Notes under the pieces: generated by a model
What the model was told of the DNA's origin: nothing
Database searches by the model: none
The model's input: the letters and a program-made list of their open reading frames with translations, nothing else
Translations under genes and position numbers: made by a program
In this document: one piece after another, positions 1 through 9,201 of the stretch
Layout of the letters: each line of letters starts with the position of its first letter
Numbering within the stretch: the stretch's first letter is position 1
NCBI GenBank assembly: GCA_023415275.1
Contig: JAEZLJ010000130.1
Coordinates: forward strand, 1 to 29,261
From: Bacteroidota bacterium
Lineage (GTDB): Bacteria; Bacteroidota; Bacteroidia; Chitinophagales; Chitinophagaceae
Direction: 5' to 3'
Length of the DNA: 29,261 bases

Positions 1-1885
1 CAGCCACCTTCAGACTTGCTTCCGTTGACCTGGCGGAATTTAGTTTGATATGCATTACATTGAACCAACCTTTTGCACCTTCAATGACCATAGGTTTCAG
101 AGGATAGTAGGGCGATTGAAGAATAAAATCTTTAATAACCCCCACTACATGCCATTTGATTCCAAGGTCTTCTATTACCTGACCTATAGGATCTTTAAAA
201 TTCATAGCTTTTACCGCAGATTCATTCAATAATACTGCAGTGGAATCTGTAGGGAATTGCTTTAGGTTGAAATCACGACCCTTTACTAATTGAAACCCTG
301 CAGTTTTTACAATATCCTGGTCAGCAGAAAACCTGTCAAAATCCGTTTTATCATTGGGGTCTTTACCAGCCCATTGAAAATCCCAGCTATCGCTCCATCC
401 CTGGGTCACAGGTGCATTGGTCTTACTTACAGAAGTGGCCACACCCGATTCCAGTAACTCATTCTTTACCAGCTCAAAATTCTTTTCCAGGTCTCCTGAA
501 AGCGCATGATAAATAAGATTCTTTTTATCATATCCAGTTTCACGTTCCCGTGCATAATTGATCTGGTGCTTCACCACCATGGTACCTATGATGAGAATGA
601 TGGCAAAGGAAAATTGTAAGACCACCAGTATTTTACGGGGAGCGATCAGCGCCCTGTTGGACCTGAATATTCCTTTTAAAACTTTTACGGGCTGGAAAGA
701 AGAAAGAAAAAAAGCAGGGTAACTGCCCGCGATCATCCCGGTGACCGCAATAAAGGCCAGCACAAAAAACCAGTTCCTGAAATTCCCATAATCAAGAAAT
801 AGCTCTTTGCCTGTTAGTGTATTGAAGGCTGGCAAGCTTATTTGCACGATCAGGACAGCCAATATACCAGCTATAAAAGCCAGCAATATAGATTCACCAA
901 TAAACTGGCCTACCAGTGCGCCCTTAGGTGCACCAACCACCTTGCGTATACCTACCTCCTTAGCACGCTTTTCACTTCGTGCCGTACTGAGGTTCATGAA
1001 ATTGATACAAGCTATCAGCAAGATAAATACCGCAATGATGCCGAAGAGCCTGACAAATTCAATGCGGCCACCATCTTCTATTCCATCTTTAAAATTGGAA
1101 TAAAGCCGCCAGCGACTCATGGGATACACAAACATTTCCCCTTCTTTATCACTATCGGCATATCGCTGCCTGAGGGTTTTTAATTTAGTATTTAAAGATG
1201 TTACGGAAGCATTGGGCTTTAACATCACATAGGTACGGGTCGAATTATTGCCCCAGTTGGCATCATCTTCACCCACATACCGCAAATAGGACCAAGGCAA
1301 TAAATATTCAAATTTGAACCGGGTGTTATTGGGAAGGTCTTTCAGTAATCCGGTAACCTGGAAATTGTCCTTGTTATCCAACTTGAGCACTTTCCCCACC
1401 GGATCCTCATCACCATATAGTTTTTTTGCAAGCTTTTCAGTGAGCACTATAGAGTGCATATCCAGTAGTGCCGTTTTGGGATTGCCTTTGATCAATGGGA
1501 AGCTAAAAACCTGGAGAAAATTAGAATCCACCATATTGCCACTAACAGTCAAACGTTTATCACCTACGCTGAAAAGGTAGGTATGGTCCCAGTAAACACG
1601 TACTGCCTGTTCTACTTCAGGATAATCCTGCTCCAGGGTCCTGGCCAATATTTTAGGAGTAGTATTCCAGGCCTGCAGTTTTCCACTAAAATGAGCTTTG
1701 TTCCAGGCTTCATAAATACGGTCCTTATTTTCATGAAACTGTTCATAGGTTACTTCATTCTGTATCCACAACAATATCAAAATGGCACTGGCCATGCCTA
1801 TGGCAAGACCAGAAATATTAATGATAGAAAAAGCCTTATTCCTAAGAAGGTTGCGAAAGGCGATTTTTATATAACTTTTAAGCAT
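1..1885 (-). CDS. MacB/FtsX-family ABC transporter permease, 3' end cut by window edge
   Basis: The reading frame is open from an ATG at 1885 to the window edge, about 628 codons, so roughly the last 160 residues of a usual 790-800 residue protein are missing. The N-terminus (MLKSYIKIAFRNLLRNKAFS) and the following hydrophobic segment are the standard start of MacB-like permeases. A large extracytoplasmic domain follows, then the cytoplasmic-loop motif NLSTARSEKRAKEVGIRKVVGA, which is the FtsX-domain coupling region that contacts the ATPase, and the segment SYPAFFLSSFQPVKVLKG. It is the third tandem permease of the operon, 50 bp after the preceding stop. Function by family: inner-membrane permease of a tripartite or mechanotransmitting ABC system; the substrate cannot be told from sequence. 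Confidence 0.9.
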   Translation of the reverse strand, partial: MLKSYIKIAFRNLLRNKAFSIINISGLAIGMASAILILLWIQNEVTYEQFHENKDRIYEAWNKAHFSGKLQAWNTTPKILARTLEQDYPEVEQAVRVYWDHTYLFSVGDKRLTVSGNMVDSNFLQVFSFPLIKGNPKTALLDMHSIVLTEKLAKKLYGDEDPVGKVLKLDNKDNFQVTGLLKDLPNNTRFKFEYLLPWSYLRYVGEDDANWGNNSTRTYVMLKPNASVTSLNTKLKTLRQRYADSDKEGEMFVYPMSRWRLYSNFKDGIEDGGRIEFVRLFGIIAVFILLIACINFMNLSTARSEKRAKEVGIRKVVGAPKGALVGQFIGESILLAFIAGILAVLIVQISLPAFNTLTGKELFLDYGNFRNWFFVLAFIAVTGMIAGSYPAFFLSSFQPVKVLKGIFRSNRALIAPRKILVVLQFSFAIILIIGTMVVKHQINYARERETGYDKKNLIYHALSGDLEKNFELVKNELLESGVATSVSKTNAPVTQGWSDSWDFQWAGKDPNDKTDFDRFSADQDIVKTAGFQLVKGRDFNLKQFPTDSTAVLLNESAVKAMNFKDPIGQVIEDLGIKWHVVGVIKDFILQSPYYPLKPMVIEGAKGWFNVMHIKLNSARSTEASLKVA

Positions 1886-1935
1886 GGCCCACTGGGTTTA
1901 GTAGTAATGTTGTGATTGTCTACTGTTTAAATCAT

Positions 1936-4356
1936 CTATTCAGTTCTTAAGTTCTTAACAGGATTTGCCCTTGCAGCTTTCACAGCCTGAAAGCCAATAG
2001 TGGCAAAAGCTACCAGTGCAGCCATCAACCCGGCAAAAAGGAAAACCCACCATGGTATATTGATGCGATAGGCAAAATCCTCCAGCCATTTGTTCATGGC
2101 AAACCATGCTACAGGGAAGGCAATGATGCCTGCCACCAATACCAGCTTCAGGAAATCCTTTGACAACAAGGCCACTATAGTACTGACAGTAGCTCCTAAC
2201 ACCTTGCGGATGCCAATTTCTTTGATCCGCTGGCTGATAGTGAATGCCGAAAGTCCTAACAAACCCAGGCAGGCTATGAATATGGCTATGCAGGAGAAAA
2301 TAGTAAACAGGCCTTCCTGTCTTTGTTCTGACTGGTATAGCCGTGAAAAATTGTCATCAAGAAATGAGTAATCAAATGGTATGTCTGGCAGAAATTGCTT
2401 CCATGTGTTTTCAATATGGGCTATGGCTGCAGGAATACTACCTGTGACCTTAATAGAGATCCTGCCAAAATTGCCTATGTTTTGTGGCATGAATAATACA
2501 AGGGGCAGAATGCGCTGGTGCATGGATTCAAAATGAAAATCATTGAAAACACCAACCAGCTGACCTTTCTTTGCTCCATATTGAAATCGCTTTCCAATAG
2601 CATCTTCAGCTGATTTCAATCCCAATACTTTTACGGCGGCTTCATTAATCAGGAAAGCTGAAGTATCCATACCATAACTTTTGGAAAAATTTCTCCCCTG
2701 GATCATACCTACACCATATGTTGGTATAAAATCCTCGTCTGCTACAACAAACTTTATGTCGGCCTGCGTAGGAGTGAGCGAATCTCCCCTGTCTATTTGC
2801 GAACCCATATTATCCAGTAATCTCCCTGAAGGTATCCTGGAAGAACGGGTTATCGCCTTTATTCCCGGGTTATCCAGCAACTGTGTTTTGAAAGACTCAT
2901 ATTTATCATTAAGTCCGGCATTATTGGCAAGCGTAATGACATGATCTTTATTGAACCCAAGAGATTTGTGCTCCATAAAGCGCAATTGTTCAAAAACGAT
3001 AGTGGTACAAATGATAAGAATGATAGAAATGGCAAATTGAACTACAACCAGGGCCTTGCGAAAAGACAATCCACTACCGCCCACCTTCATAATTCCTTTT
3101 AAAACTTTTATGGGTTGAAAAGAAGACAGGAACAGGGCTGGGTATATCCCTGAAACAATTCCAATTACGAAGGGAAGCAATAATAAAGGAACTATGAGTT
3201 GCCATTTTACTAAGCTTGCTATGGTAAGCTGTTGATGGGATAATTCATTCAGCCAGGGCAGGGCAACGCGGGTCAAGAGAATAGCTAGTATAGAAGCGAT
3301 CCAGCAGATCAAAATGGATTCACTTAAAAATTGAAGTATCAACTCCTTTTTTTGAGCGCCTACAACTTTCCTGATACCAATTTCCTTGGCTCTTAACACC
3401 GACCTGGCTGTGGAAAGATTCATATAGTTGATGCAAGCGATCAATAATATAAATAATGCAATGGCTGAGAATACATATACCCTGGTAATGTTTCCATTCT
3501 CTTCTGCTTCATCATCCATATGAGAATAGAGATGAATGTCTGATAGCTTCCGTAAAGTCAGGTTGGTATATTGCGAAGGCTTGTATTTGTCGCCATCGTT
3601 AATATGCCTGTTCAGGAATGCCGGGAATTGCGCCTCCAGATTGTTCGGATTGTATCCCTGTGGCAACAGGATATAAGTAAAGAAAGCATTATTGCCCCAG
3701 TTGGTTGCCAGGTTATTGGCGCCATATACCGCCGTGTCATTCAGTGTATTGAATGAGATCATCAACTCAGGATGCAGGTGTGCGTTGGTGGGAAAGGATT
3801 TATACACACCCGTAACTTTCAAATCAAACTGGTTATTCATTCTCAACACCTTATTCAGGGGTTCGTCTCCCCCGAAATACTTTTTCGCCAGGTCTTCTGA
3901 GAGCATCACTGAATAGGGATCCACTAATGCTTTCTTAGGATTACCTTTTGTTACCTGCACATTGAACACATCAAATAAATGTTCATCTGCAAAATAAGAG
4001 TTGGGCTCATTGAACTTCTTTTCCTCAAAGCGGAAAGGTGTAGGGCTGTTTTGCAAAAGCCTGGTCACCTGTTGTATTTCTTTGAAATCATTTTTCAGCA
4101 ATGGACCAGCAGGAGGAGCAATGGCTGCCAGCTTTAAATTGATGGCACCTGTTTCAGGATTAATAAAAGTTCTTTCTACCCTGTAAACATGATCGGCATT
4201 CGCATTATACTTGTCATAGCTTAGTTCATTCACTATATAGGTGCTGATCAGCAGGCAGCATGTCAATCCAAGGGTGAGCCCAAAAAGGTTAATAAAGGAA
4301 ATGAACCTGTATTTTAACAGGTTCCTGGTGGCTATTTTTAAATAATTATAAAACAT
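1936..4356 (-). CDS. MacB/FtsX-family ABC transporter permease (second of three)
   Basis: 806 residues, the full length for Bacteroidota MacB-like permeases. It has an N-terminal membrane segment (about residues 20-42), an extracytoplasmic MacB-type domain to about 285, three membrane segments around 290-410 with the loop motif RAKEIGIRKVVGA, then a second half that repeats this plan: a membrane segment near 430-450, a second extracytoplasmic domain, and C-terminal membrane segments with KEIGIRKVLGA. It ends in the typical NPVKNLRTE. The ATG lies 9 bp after the stop of the preceding permease gene, so the two are almost certainly co-transcribed. It should work with the ATPase at 6770-7447. The substrate is unknown. 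The family is known for drug, peptide or lipoprotein export and for signalling across the membrane. Confidence 0.93.
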   Translation of the reverse strand: MFYNYLKIATRNLLKYRFISFINLFGLTLGLTCCLLISTYIVNELSYDKYNANADHVYRVERTFINPETGAINLKLAAIAPPAGPLLKNDFKEIQQVTRLLQNSPTPFRFEEKKFNEPNSYFADEHLFDVFNVQVTKGNPKKALVDPYSVMLSEDLAKKYFGGDEPLNKVLRMNNQFDLKVTGVYKSFPTNAHLHPELMISFNTLNDTAVYGANNLATNWGNNAFFTYILLPQGYNPNNLEAQFPAFLNRHINDGDKYKPSQYTNLTLRKLSDIHLYSHMDDEAEENGNITRVYVFSAIALFILLIACINYMNLSTARSVLRAKEIGIRKVVGAQKKELILQFLSESILICWIASILAILLTRVALPWLNELSHQQLTIASLVKWQLIVPLLLLPFVIGIVSGIYPALFLSSFQPIKVLKGIMKVGGSGLSFRKALVVVQFAISIILIICTTIVFEQLRFMEHKSLGFNKDHVITLANNAGLNDKYESFKTQLLDNPGIKAITRSSRIPSGRLLDNMGSQIDRGDSLTPTQADIKFVVADEDFIPTYGVGMIQGRNFSKSYGMDTSAFLINEAAVKVLGLKSAEDAIGKRFQYGAKKGQLVGVFNDFHFESMHQRILPLVLFMPQNIGNFGRISIKVTGSIPAAIAHIENTWKQFLPDIPFDYSFLDDNFSRLYQSEQRQEGLFTIFSCIAIFIACLGLLGLSAFTISQRIKEIGIRKVLGATVSTIVALLSKDFLKLVLVAGIIAFPVAWFAMNKWLEDFAYRINIPWWVFLFAGLMAALVAFATIGFQAVKAARANPVKNLRTE

Positions 4357-4365
4357 AAATCGCTT

Positions 4366-6726
4366 TTATTCGCTTCTTAATGTTTTCACCGGATTACTAA
4401 GCGCAGCCCTGGAAGCATTGAGACATACAGTGAGCAACGCAATTAAAAGAATAACCATTCCCACCAGGGCAAATACGCCTACACTTACGTTGGTTCGGTA
4501 GCTATAATTCTGCAGCCATTTATTCATTCCCCACCATGCAATTGGAATAGCCACCACAAAAGCAAGGGCCACTAACCAAAGAAACTCTTTAGACATCAGG
4601 AGTAATAGCTGTTGAAGGGAAGCACCCAATACTTTCCTAATACCGATCTCTTTTCTCCGCCGCTCTATAGAAGTAGCAACCAGGCCAAATAAACCCAGGC
4701 AGCAAATAAATATGGCCAGTCCTGCAAAGATCACAGACAGTTTTCCTATCAATTGTTCATTGATGAACTTCTGATTGAATACTTCATCAATGAACTTGTA
4801 TTCAAAAGGATATTCAACACTATATTTCTTATAAATACCTTCCACAGTGGCCAGCGCCTTTTTTAAATCAGCATGTTTTGCCAGGCGCAGGTTCAACCTG
4901 CCCGACCACCTGTTTTCATATACCAGCATCAAGGGATCTGCAGGCTTAAATGGAGAAGAGATCACCATGTTATCCAGCACGCCTACGATGGTACGTTCTT
5001 TACCCGCCCAGTTGATCTTGGTACCTACAGGGGTTTTTAATCCCATCAGTTTAATAGCCTCTTTATTGAAAACAACAGCGTTGGAATCTTCCTGCCGGAA
5101 ATCCCTTCCTTCGAGTATTTTGGTATGCACTGTTTGAGCAAAATCTTCATTGGTAAATATGAACCCGATCACCAGGTTGGAAGTGGGAGGCGCCCCTGAC
5201 CACCTGATACCCGAAGTGGACATATATATATCTGTAATAGGGCTGGAAGTGCGGTTGACAGAAGCCACCTGGCCTGACTGAAGCAAGTCATTCTTTAAGG
5301 CGTCAAAACTCTTGTCTGTCGCAGGAGTTGAATTGACCAACACCAGGTTGTCCTGGTCATAACCAAGATCACGGTCCTTTACATATTGCAACTGTTTATA
5401 GATAATCACAGTAGCAGAGATCAATATGATGGAAGCAATGAACTGAAAGGTCACCAGTATCTTCCTGGGCAATATGGCTTGCTTACCAGGAAGAAAAGTA
5501 CCCTTTAATACTTTTATTGGATTAAACCCGGATAAATAAAAAGCCGGGTAACTGCCTGCTACCAGGCCGGTGATCAATATCATCATAGCTACCAGTATCC
5601 AGCTGCCTGGCTGGTTATACGGGATCACCAGGTCTTCATTTAACAACTGGCTGAAAATGGGTACTACAGCATATACAATAGCAGCAGCAAGAAAGAAGGC
5701 CACCACGGAAATTAAAAGGGATTCTGAAATAAACTGCAGAAGCAATTGCTTTCTTTCAGACCCCAATGTTTTACGAATACCTACCTCCTTTGCTCTTTTT
5801 TCAGAACGTGCGGTAGATAGATTCATGAAATTGACGCAGGCAATGATCAATATAATCACTGCAATCCAGGTAAATAGATTGACATATTCGATCCTGCCCC
5901 CAGTGTTCACCCCATTGCTGAAATCTCCATAAAGCCTCCATTTGCTCATAGGATGCAAAACGATGCTTCCCCTGGTAGTAGGATTTTCGCCTTCTGTATG
6001 ATCCTGCACCAGCTTCATCACCTTAGATGCAAGGGCAGGAATATTAGTACCAGCATGCGTTTGAAAGAATACCCTGTTCCCACAGTTCACCCATTCAGTC
6101 TCAGATTTGATAATGTCTGGGGAAGATGGGTTAAAAGGAATAATGCCGTCAAACTGCAATGTTGAATTCCTGGGGGCATCCTTGATAACAGCCTTTACAT
6201 ATGCGGTTCTATGGTTATTAACCTCCACGGGCTGATCGATGACATTGACATTTCCAAACAATGCCCTGGCAGTTGATTCTGTAAGGATCACTGCATCCGG
6301 ATCTTTTACTGCAGCAGCAAGGTTTCCCTGCAGTGGTTCATAGGTAAAAATGTCGAAAAACTCAGGAGACACAGTTAAGGTGCCTTTATTGATTCGTTTA
6401 TCCCCCACAGTGAATAATGTGGTCTCTCCAAAAGAAACAATTGCAGCGTGTTCGATCTCAGGGAAGCTGGCTTTGGCAGCTTTTGGCAAGGGGTACATCA
6501 TGTCCTGCCCCGTATTGATCTCACCATTGAAATCACGATTGCACATCACGTGGTAAACCGAATCGTAATGCTTATTGTTCTTATCCCATGAGTGTTCGTT
6601 GTATACCCATACCAGGATCAGTAAAGTGCAGGCCATGCCAATAGTAAGGCCTGCTATATTGATAAAGGAAAAAACAGTGTGCTTAACCAGGTTGCGCCAG
6701 GCAAGCTTTATATAAGTAGTGAACAT
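4366..6726 (-). CDS. MacB/FtsX-family ABC transporter permease (first of three)
   Basis: 786 residues with the same doubled layout as its neighbour: first membrane segment in residues 18-42, extracytoplasmic domain, the loop motif NLSTARSEKRAKEVGIRKTLGS, three membrane segments, a second extracytoplasmic domain, and a final FtsX block containing ERRRKEIGIRKVLGAS and ending NPVKTLRSE. It starts at ATG 6726, 43 bp after the ATPase stop, and stops 9 bp before the next permease. It is clearly paralogous to the other two permeases but diverged from them, which suggests old duplication and possibly different partners or hetero-oligomers. The substrate cannot be inferred. Confidence 0.93.
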   Translation of the reverse strand: MFTTYIKLAWRNLVKHTVFSFINIAGLTIGMACTLLILVWVYNEHSWDKNNKHYDSVYHVMCNRDFNGEINTGQDMMYPLPKAAKASFPEIEHAAIVSFGETTLFTVGDKRINKGTLTVSPEFFDIFTYEPLQGNLAAAVKDPDAVILTESTARALFGNVNVIDQPVEVNNHRTAYVKAVIKDAPRNSTLQFDGIIPFNPSSPDIIKSETEWVNCGNRVFFQTHAGTNIPALASKVMKLVQDHTEGENPTTRGSIVLHPMSKWRLYGDFSNGVNTGGRIEYVNLFTWIAVIILIIACVNFMNLSTARSEKRAKEVGIRKTLGSERKQLLLQFISESLLISVVAFFLAAAIVYAVVPIFSQLLNEDLVIPYNQPGSWILVAMMILITGLVAGSYPAFYLSGFNPIKVLKGTFLPGKQAILPRKILVTFQFIASIILISATVIIYKQLQYVKDRDLGYDQDNLVLVNSTPATDKSFDALKNDLLQSGQVASVNRTSSPITDIYMSTSGIRWSGAPPTSNLVIGFIFTNEDFAQTVHTKILEGRDFRQEDSNAVVFNKEAIKLMGLKTPVGTKINWAGKERTIVGVLDNMVISSPFKPADPLMLVYENRWSGRLNLRLAKHADLKKALATVEGIYKKYSVEYPFEYKFIDEVFNQKFINEQLIGKLSVIFAGLAIFICCLGLFGLVATSIERRRKEIGIRKVLGASLQQLLLLMSKEFLWLVALAFVVAIPIAWWGMNKWLQNYSYRTNVSVGVFALVGMVILLIALLTVCLNASRAALSNPVKTLRSE

Positions 6727-6769
6727 GTATTTGGTTTTGCGGTTAGAGTTCCCCTATGCATAGGTCACG

Positions 6770-7447
6770 TTACACCATGATATTCTCAAGGACGGTCTGT
6801 CCATCCAGCATGCGAACGATCCTATGGCTGTAACGGGCATCATGCTCAGAGTGTGTCACCATTACTACTGTAGTTCCCTGTTCATTCAGGTCGGTCAGCA
6901 TTTGCATTACCTCGTTTCCATTGGAAGAGTCCAGGTTACCTGTAGGTTCATCAGCCAGTATAAGCTTGGGGTTATTCACCACAGCCCTGGCAACCGCCAC
7001 ACGTTGCTGCTGACCACCAGATAATTGCTGGGGATAGTGGTTACGGCGATGCATGATCTGCATCTTATCCAGCACCTCCTCTACCCTTTGCTTGCGCTCA
7101 GATGGCCTGGCACCTAAATAGATCAATGGCAGCTCTACATTCTCAAAAACAGTCAGTTCATCAATCAGATTGAAGCTTTGGAATACAAAACCAATATTCC
7201 TTTTACGCAGGTCAGCCCTTTTTCTTTCATTGAAATCAGCTACCTCTATTCCATTGAATAAAAAACTTCCGCTATCAGGATCGTCAAGAAGGCCCAGGAT
7301 ATTCAATAAGGTGGATTTTCCGCAACCTGAAGGACCCATGATCGCCACAAATTCGCCTTCAGCCACGGAAAGAGAAAGTTTGTTCAGTGCTACAGTTTCC
7401 ACATCTTCCGTCCGATAAATCTTTTCGAGGTTTTTAATCTTTATCAT
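6770..7447 (-). CDS. ABC transporter ATP-binding protein, MacB/LolD type
   Basis: 225 residues, one ABC nucleotide-binding domain. Walker A is GPSGCGKST (residues 38-46), the Q-loop glutamine is Q90, the signature is LSGGQQQR (142-149), Walker B with the catalytic glutamate is LILADE (162-167), and the switch histidine is H199. The length and the LADEPTGNLD motif are those of the LolD/FtsE/MacB-N subfamily that pairs with FtsX-domain permeases. It is the only ATPase in the operon and sits between the adaptor and three permeases, so it probably powers all of them. All catalytic motifs are intact. Confidence 0.95.
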   Translation of the reverse strand: MIKIKNLEKIYRTEDVETVALNKLSLSVAEGEFVAIMGPSGCGKSTLLNILGLLDDPDSGSFLFNGIEVADFNERKRADLRKRNIGFVFQSFNLIDELTVFENVELPLIYLGARPSERKQRVEEVLDKMQIMHRRNHYPQQLSGGQQQRVAVARAVVNNPKLILADEPTGNLDSSNGNEVMQMLTDLNEQGTTVVMVTHSEHDARYSHRIVRMLDGQTVLENIMV

Positions 7448-7473
7448 TTTGATTTTTTTATAAACAGTTGGAA

Positions 7474-7626
7474 TTAATTGAAATGCATTAATAGATTTCC
7501 AGGCATAATCTGGAATGCCACAATTTCCTTTCTCACTTCAGGTTTTCTTTCCCTTACTTTTTGAAAACGAGCTGTCGTAATACAATGAACACCTAAAAGC
7601 GGGATCATTAAAAAAAACAGTTTCAT
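7474..7626 (-). CDS. possible 50-residue small peptide inside the ABC operon
   Basis: The 215-bp gap between the adaptor stop and the ATPase start holds a same-strand ORF that starts at ATG 7626 and ends in TAA at 7474. It is 50 residues long. The first 12 residues (MKLFFLMIPLLG) are hydrophobic, like a signal or short membrane segment, and the rest is basic (for example QKVRERKPEVRK). No known family was recognised and no ribosome binding site is visible, though that is usual here. It could be a chance ORF in an operon spacer; only its position and hydrophobic start support it. Confidence 0.3.
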   Translation of the reverse strand: MKLFFLMIPLLGVHCITTARFQKVRERKPEVRKEIVAFQIMPGNLLMHFN

Positions 7627-7662
7627 GGCAGATGGTTTATGTGTATGTGTTGGTTGTTAACT

Positions 7663-8916
7663 TTATTTTTTGAGCACCAGCTCCTGCATATTGCCGTAGT
7701 TCTCATAACTGGAGGTTACGATCTTATCGCCGGGCTTCAAGCCATTCAGCACTTCGTAATAATCAGGATTCTGGCGGCCCAGCTGCACATCTACTTTGTA
7801 AGCAGTCTTACCATCATTATCCACTTTGAACACCCAGTTTCCACCTGTCTGCTGGTAAAAGCCTCCCTTGGCTAATAACAATGCCTGTGTTTCATCACTC
7901 AAAGCCAATCGTATCTGCAGTGTTTGACCACGTCGGATGCCTTCTGGTACCGCATCAATGAATTGCATATCCACCTGGAACCGGCCACTGTTTACCTGGG
8001 TATAAACCTTACTGATCTTTAGTTTGTAATTCTTCCCTGCAAAGGAAGTCTCTCCCAGCAGGCCAATAAAAACACGCGATATATAATGTTCATCCACATC
8101 TACACGTACTTTATAGCCGCTCAATACATCTATTTGCCCCAGGCGCTCACCTTTATTTTTACTTTGGCCCACTTCAGCGTCCAAAGAGGTCAACTGGCCA
8201 TCGATTGGTGCACGTACAATCAGGTCTCCAACTTTCTTACGCATTACGTTCAGTGCGTTTTGAGAACCCTGGTAAGATTGTTGGGCCTGGGAGATCTGCT
8301 GGGCATTCGATGATTCATCCTGCTTCAATATCTTTTCAGTAAGACCTTTCTTTTCCAGCTGGTAATTATAGTTGTTCTCAGATTGTTTAAACTCCTGTAA
8401 GCCAATGGCCTTTTGTTCATAAAGTGTTTTGTTAAGCTCATAGATCCTTTTGGCTTCTTTCAGTTGGTTGTCCACATCTGTCATCTGGTTCAGCTTTGTG
8501 GTGGTGTTCTGCTGGGCCGCATTCCTTGCTATCTGCATCTGCGTCAAAAGATTATATACAGATGTTTGCTGATTCACCAGGCTAAGGGCCAAATCCGTAT
8601 TGGAAAGCCGGAGGATGGGTTGGCCCTTTTTTACAATGGCGCCATCTTCTACCAGTTTCTCTTCCACACGCCCTCCTTCAATGGCATCAAGGTAAATAGT
8701 GGTCACAGGTAAGACAACGCCATTTACCGGTATAAATTCCTGGAAGGGTCCTTTCTTCACTTCGCTGATTGTTATACGTTCAGCATCCACATTCAGCTTG
8801 GCCTTTCCTGAGGTAAAATAAAGGCTGCCGGCTATTAACAACACCAGGCCTGCAATACCTGCAATGGTGAGTATCTTCTTCGATGTCCACTTCTTTTTTT
8901 CTAGCTTTCTATCCAC
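7663..8916 (-). CDS. HlyD/MacA-type periplasmic adaptor (membrane fusion) protein
   Basis: 417 residues. A short basic cytoplasmic N-terminus is followed by one membrane segment (about residues 15-32), a first half of a biotinyl-lipoyl-like domain near 70-106 (EGGRVEEKLVEDGAIVKKGQ), a long coiled-coil hairpin (about 115-235, rich in Q, K, E and N), the second lipoyl half (VRAPIDGQLTSLDAEVGQ) and beta-barrel domains. This is the order of MacA/HlyD adaptors that join an inner-membrane ABC permease to a TolC-like outer-membrane channel. The start is GTG at 8916: an in-frame TAA lies 24 bp upstream and no ATG is better placed. First gene of the operon. No TolC-like gene is in the window. Confidence 0.92.
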   Translation of the reverse strand: MDRKLEKKKWTSKKILTIAGIAGLVLLIAGSLYFTSGKAKLNVDAERITISEVKKGPFQEFIPVNGVVLPVTTIYLDAIEGGRVEEKLVEDGAIVKKGQPILRLSNTDLALSLVNQQTSVYNLLTQMQIARNAAQQNTTTKLNQMTDVDNQLKEAKRIYELNKTLYEQKAIGLQEFKQSENNYNYQLEKKGLTEKILKQDESSNAQQISQAQQSYQGSQNALNVMRKKVGDLIVRAPIDGQLTSLDAEVGQSKNKGERLGQIDVLSGYKVRVDVDEHYISRVFIGLLGETSFAGKNYKLKISKVYTQVNSGRFQVDMQFIDAVPEGIRRGQTLQIRLALSDETQALLLAKGGFYQQTGGNWVFKVDNDGKTAYKVDVQLGRQNPDYYEVLNGLKPGDKIVTSSYENYGNMQELVLKK

Positions 8917-8997
8917 GGAGCGGTTTGTTTTATGGTTTTAATGAATCTGAACCCACCTAATACCAATTATTCACTAAATGGGTTTGTCCTGACTGAG

Positions 8998-9013
8998 TCG
9001 AAACCAATGCCAA
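8998..9013 (-). promoter_or_regulatory. weak candidate sigma-54 (-24/-12) promoter for the efflux operon
   Basis: On the minus strand TTGGCA (9013-9008) matches the -24 element exactly, but the block at the -12 spacing is TCGA (9001-8998), only two of four matches to TTGC. No TAnnTTTG-type box was found before the adaptor gene, and the divergent gene encodes a sigma-54-type activator, which makes a sigma-54 promoter reasonable. On sequence alone the match is poor. Confidence 0.2.
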
Positions 9014-9064
9014 TATTTGACGATTATGGTTTTCAATAAGTTACATTTTTTGCAATCTACGAAA

Positions 9065-9082
9065 CTGTTCGTTACCGAACAG
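9065..9082. promoter_or_regulatory. perfect palindrome in divergent promoter region, likely activator site
   Basis: CTGTTCG-TTAC-CGAACAG is a perfect 7+7 inverted repeat with a 4-bp spacer. It lies between the divergent efflux operon and the regulator gene, about 88 bp upstream of the start point implied by the weak -24/-12 match on the minus strand and about 105 bp upstream of the regulator's candidate promoter on the plus strand. That is the usual position of an NtrC-type upstream activating sequence. Binding by the regulator encoded at 9202 is inference. Confidence 0.5.
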
Positions 9083-9146
9083 AAAGTGTCCGCTTTTGAT
9101 ACACCCGCCTGTCTTTCATTTAATTGGCTGCCTCATTTTCAAAGCC

Positions 9147-9174
9147 TTGCATTACTGGCATATTTGTAGTTTCG
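9147..9174 (+). promoter_or_regulatory. candidate Bacteroidota promoter of the response regulator gene
   Basis: TTG (9147-9149), 17 nt, then TAGTTTCG (9167-9174), one mismatch from the TAnnTTTG -7 box. The expected start point is about 20 nt before ATG 9202. An overlapping CATATTTG (9159-9166) is an alternative -7 box but lacks a well-spaced TTG. Confidence 0.35.
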
Positions 9175-9201
9175 CCATTACCAAACTATTTGTACCATTT
9201 T

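Noticed and set aside
9124..9201. Longer response regulator starting at TTG 9124
   Set aside because: The extra 26 residues do not fit a receiver domain and the stretch contains the candidate promoter; ATG 9202 opens directly into the receiver fold.
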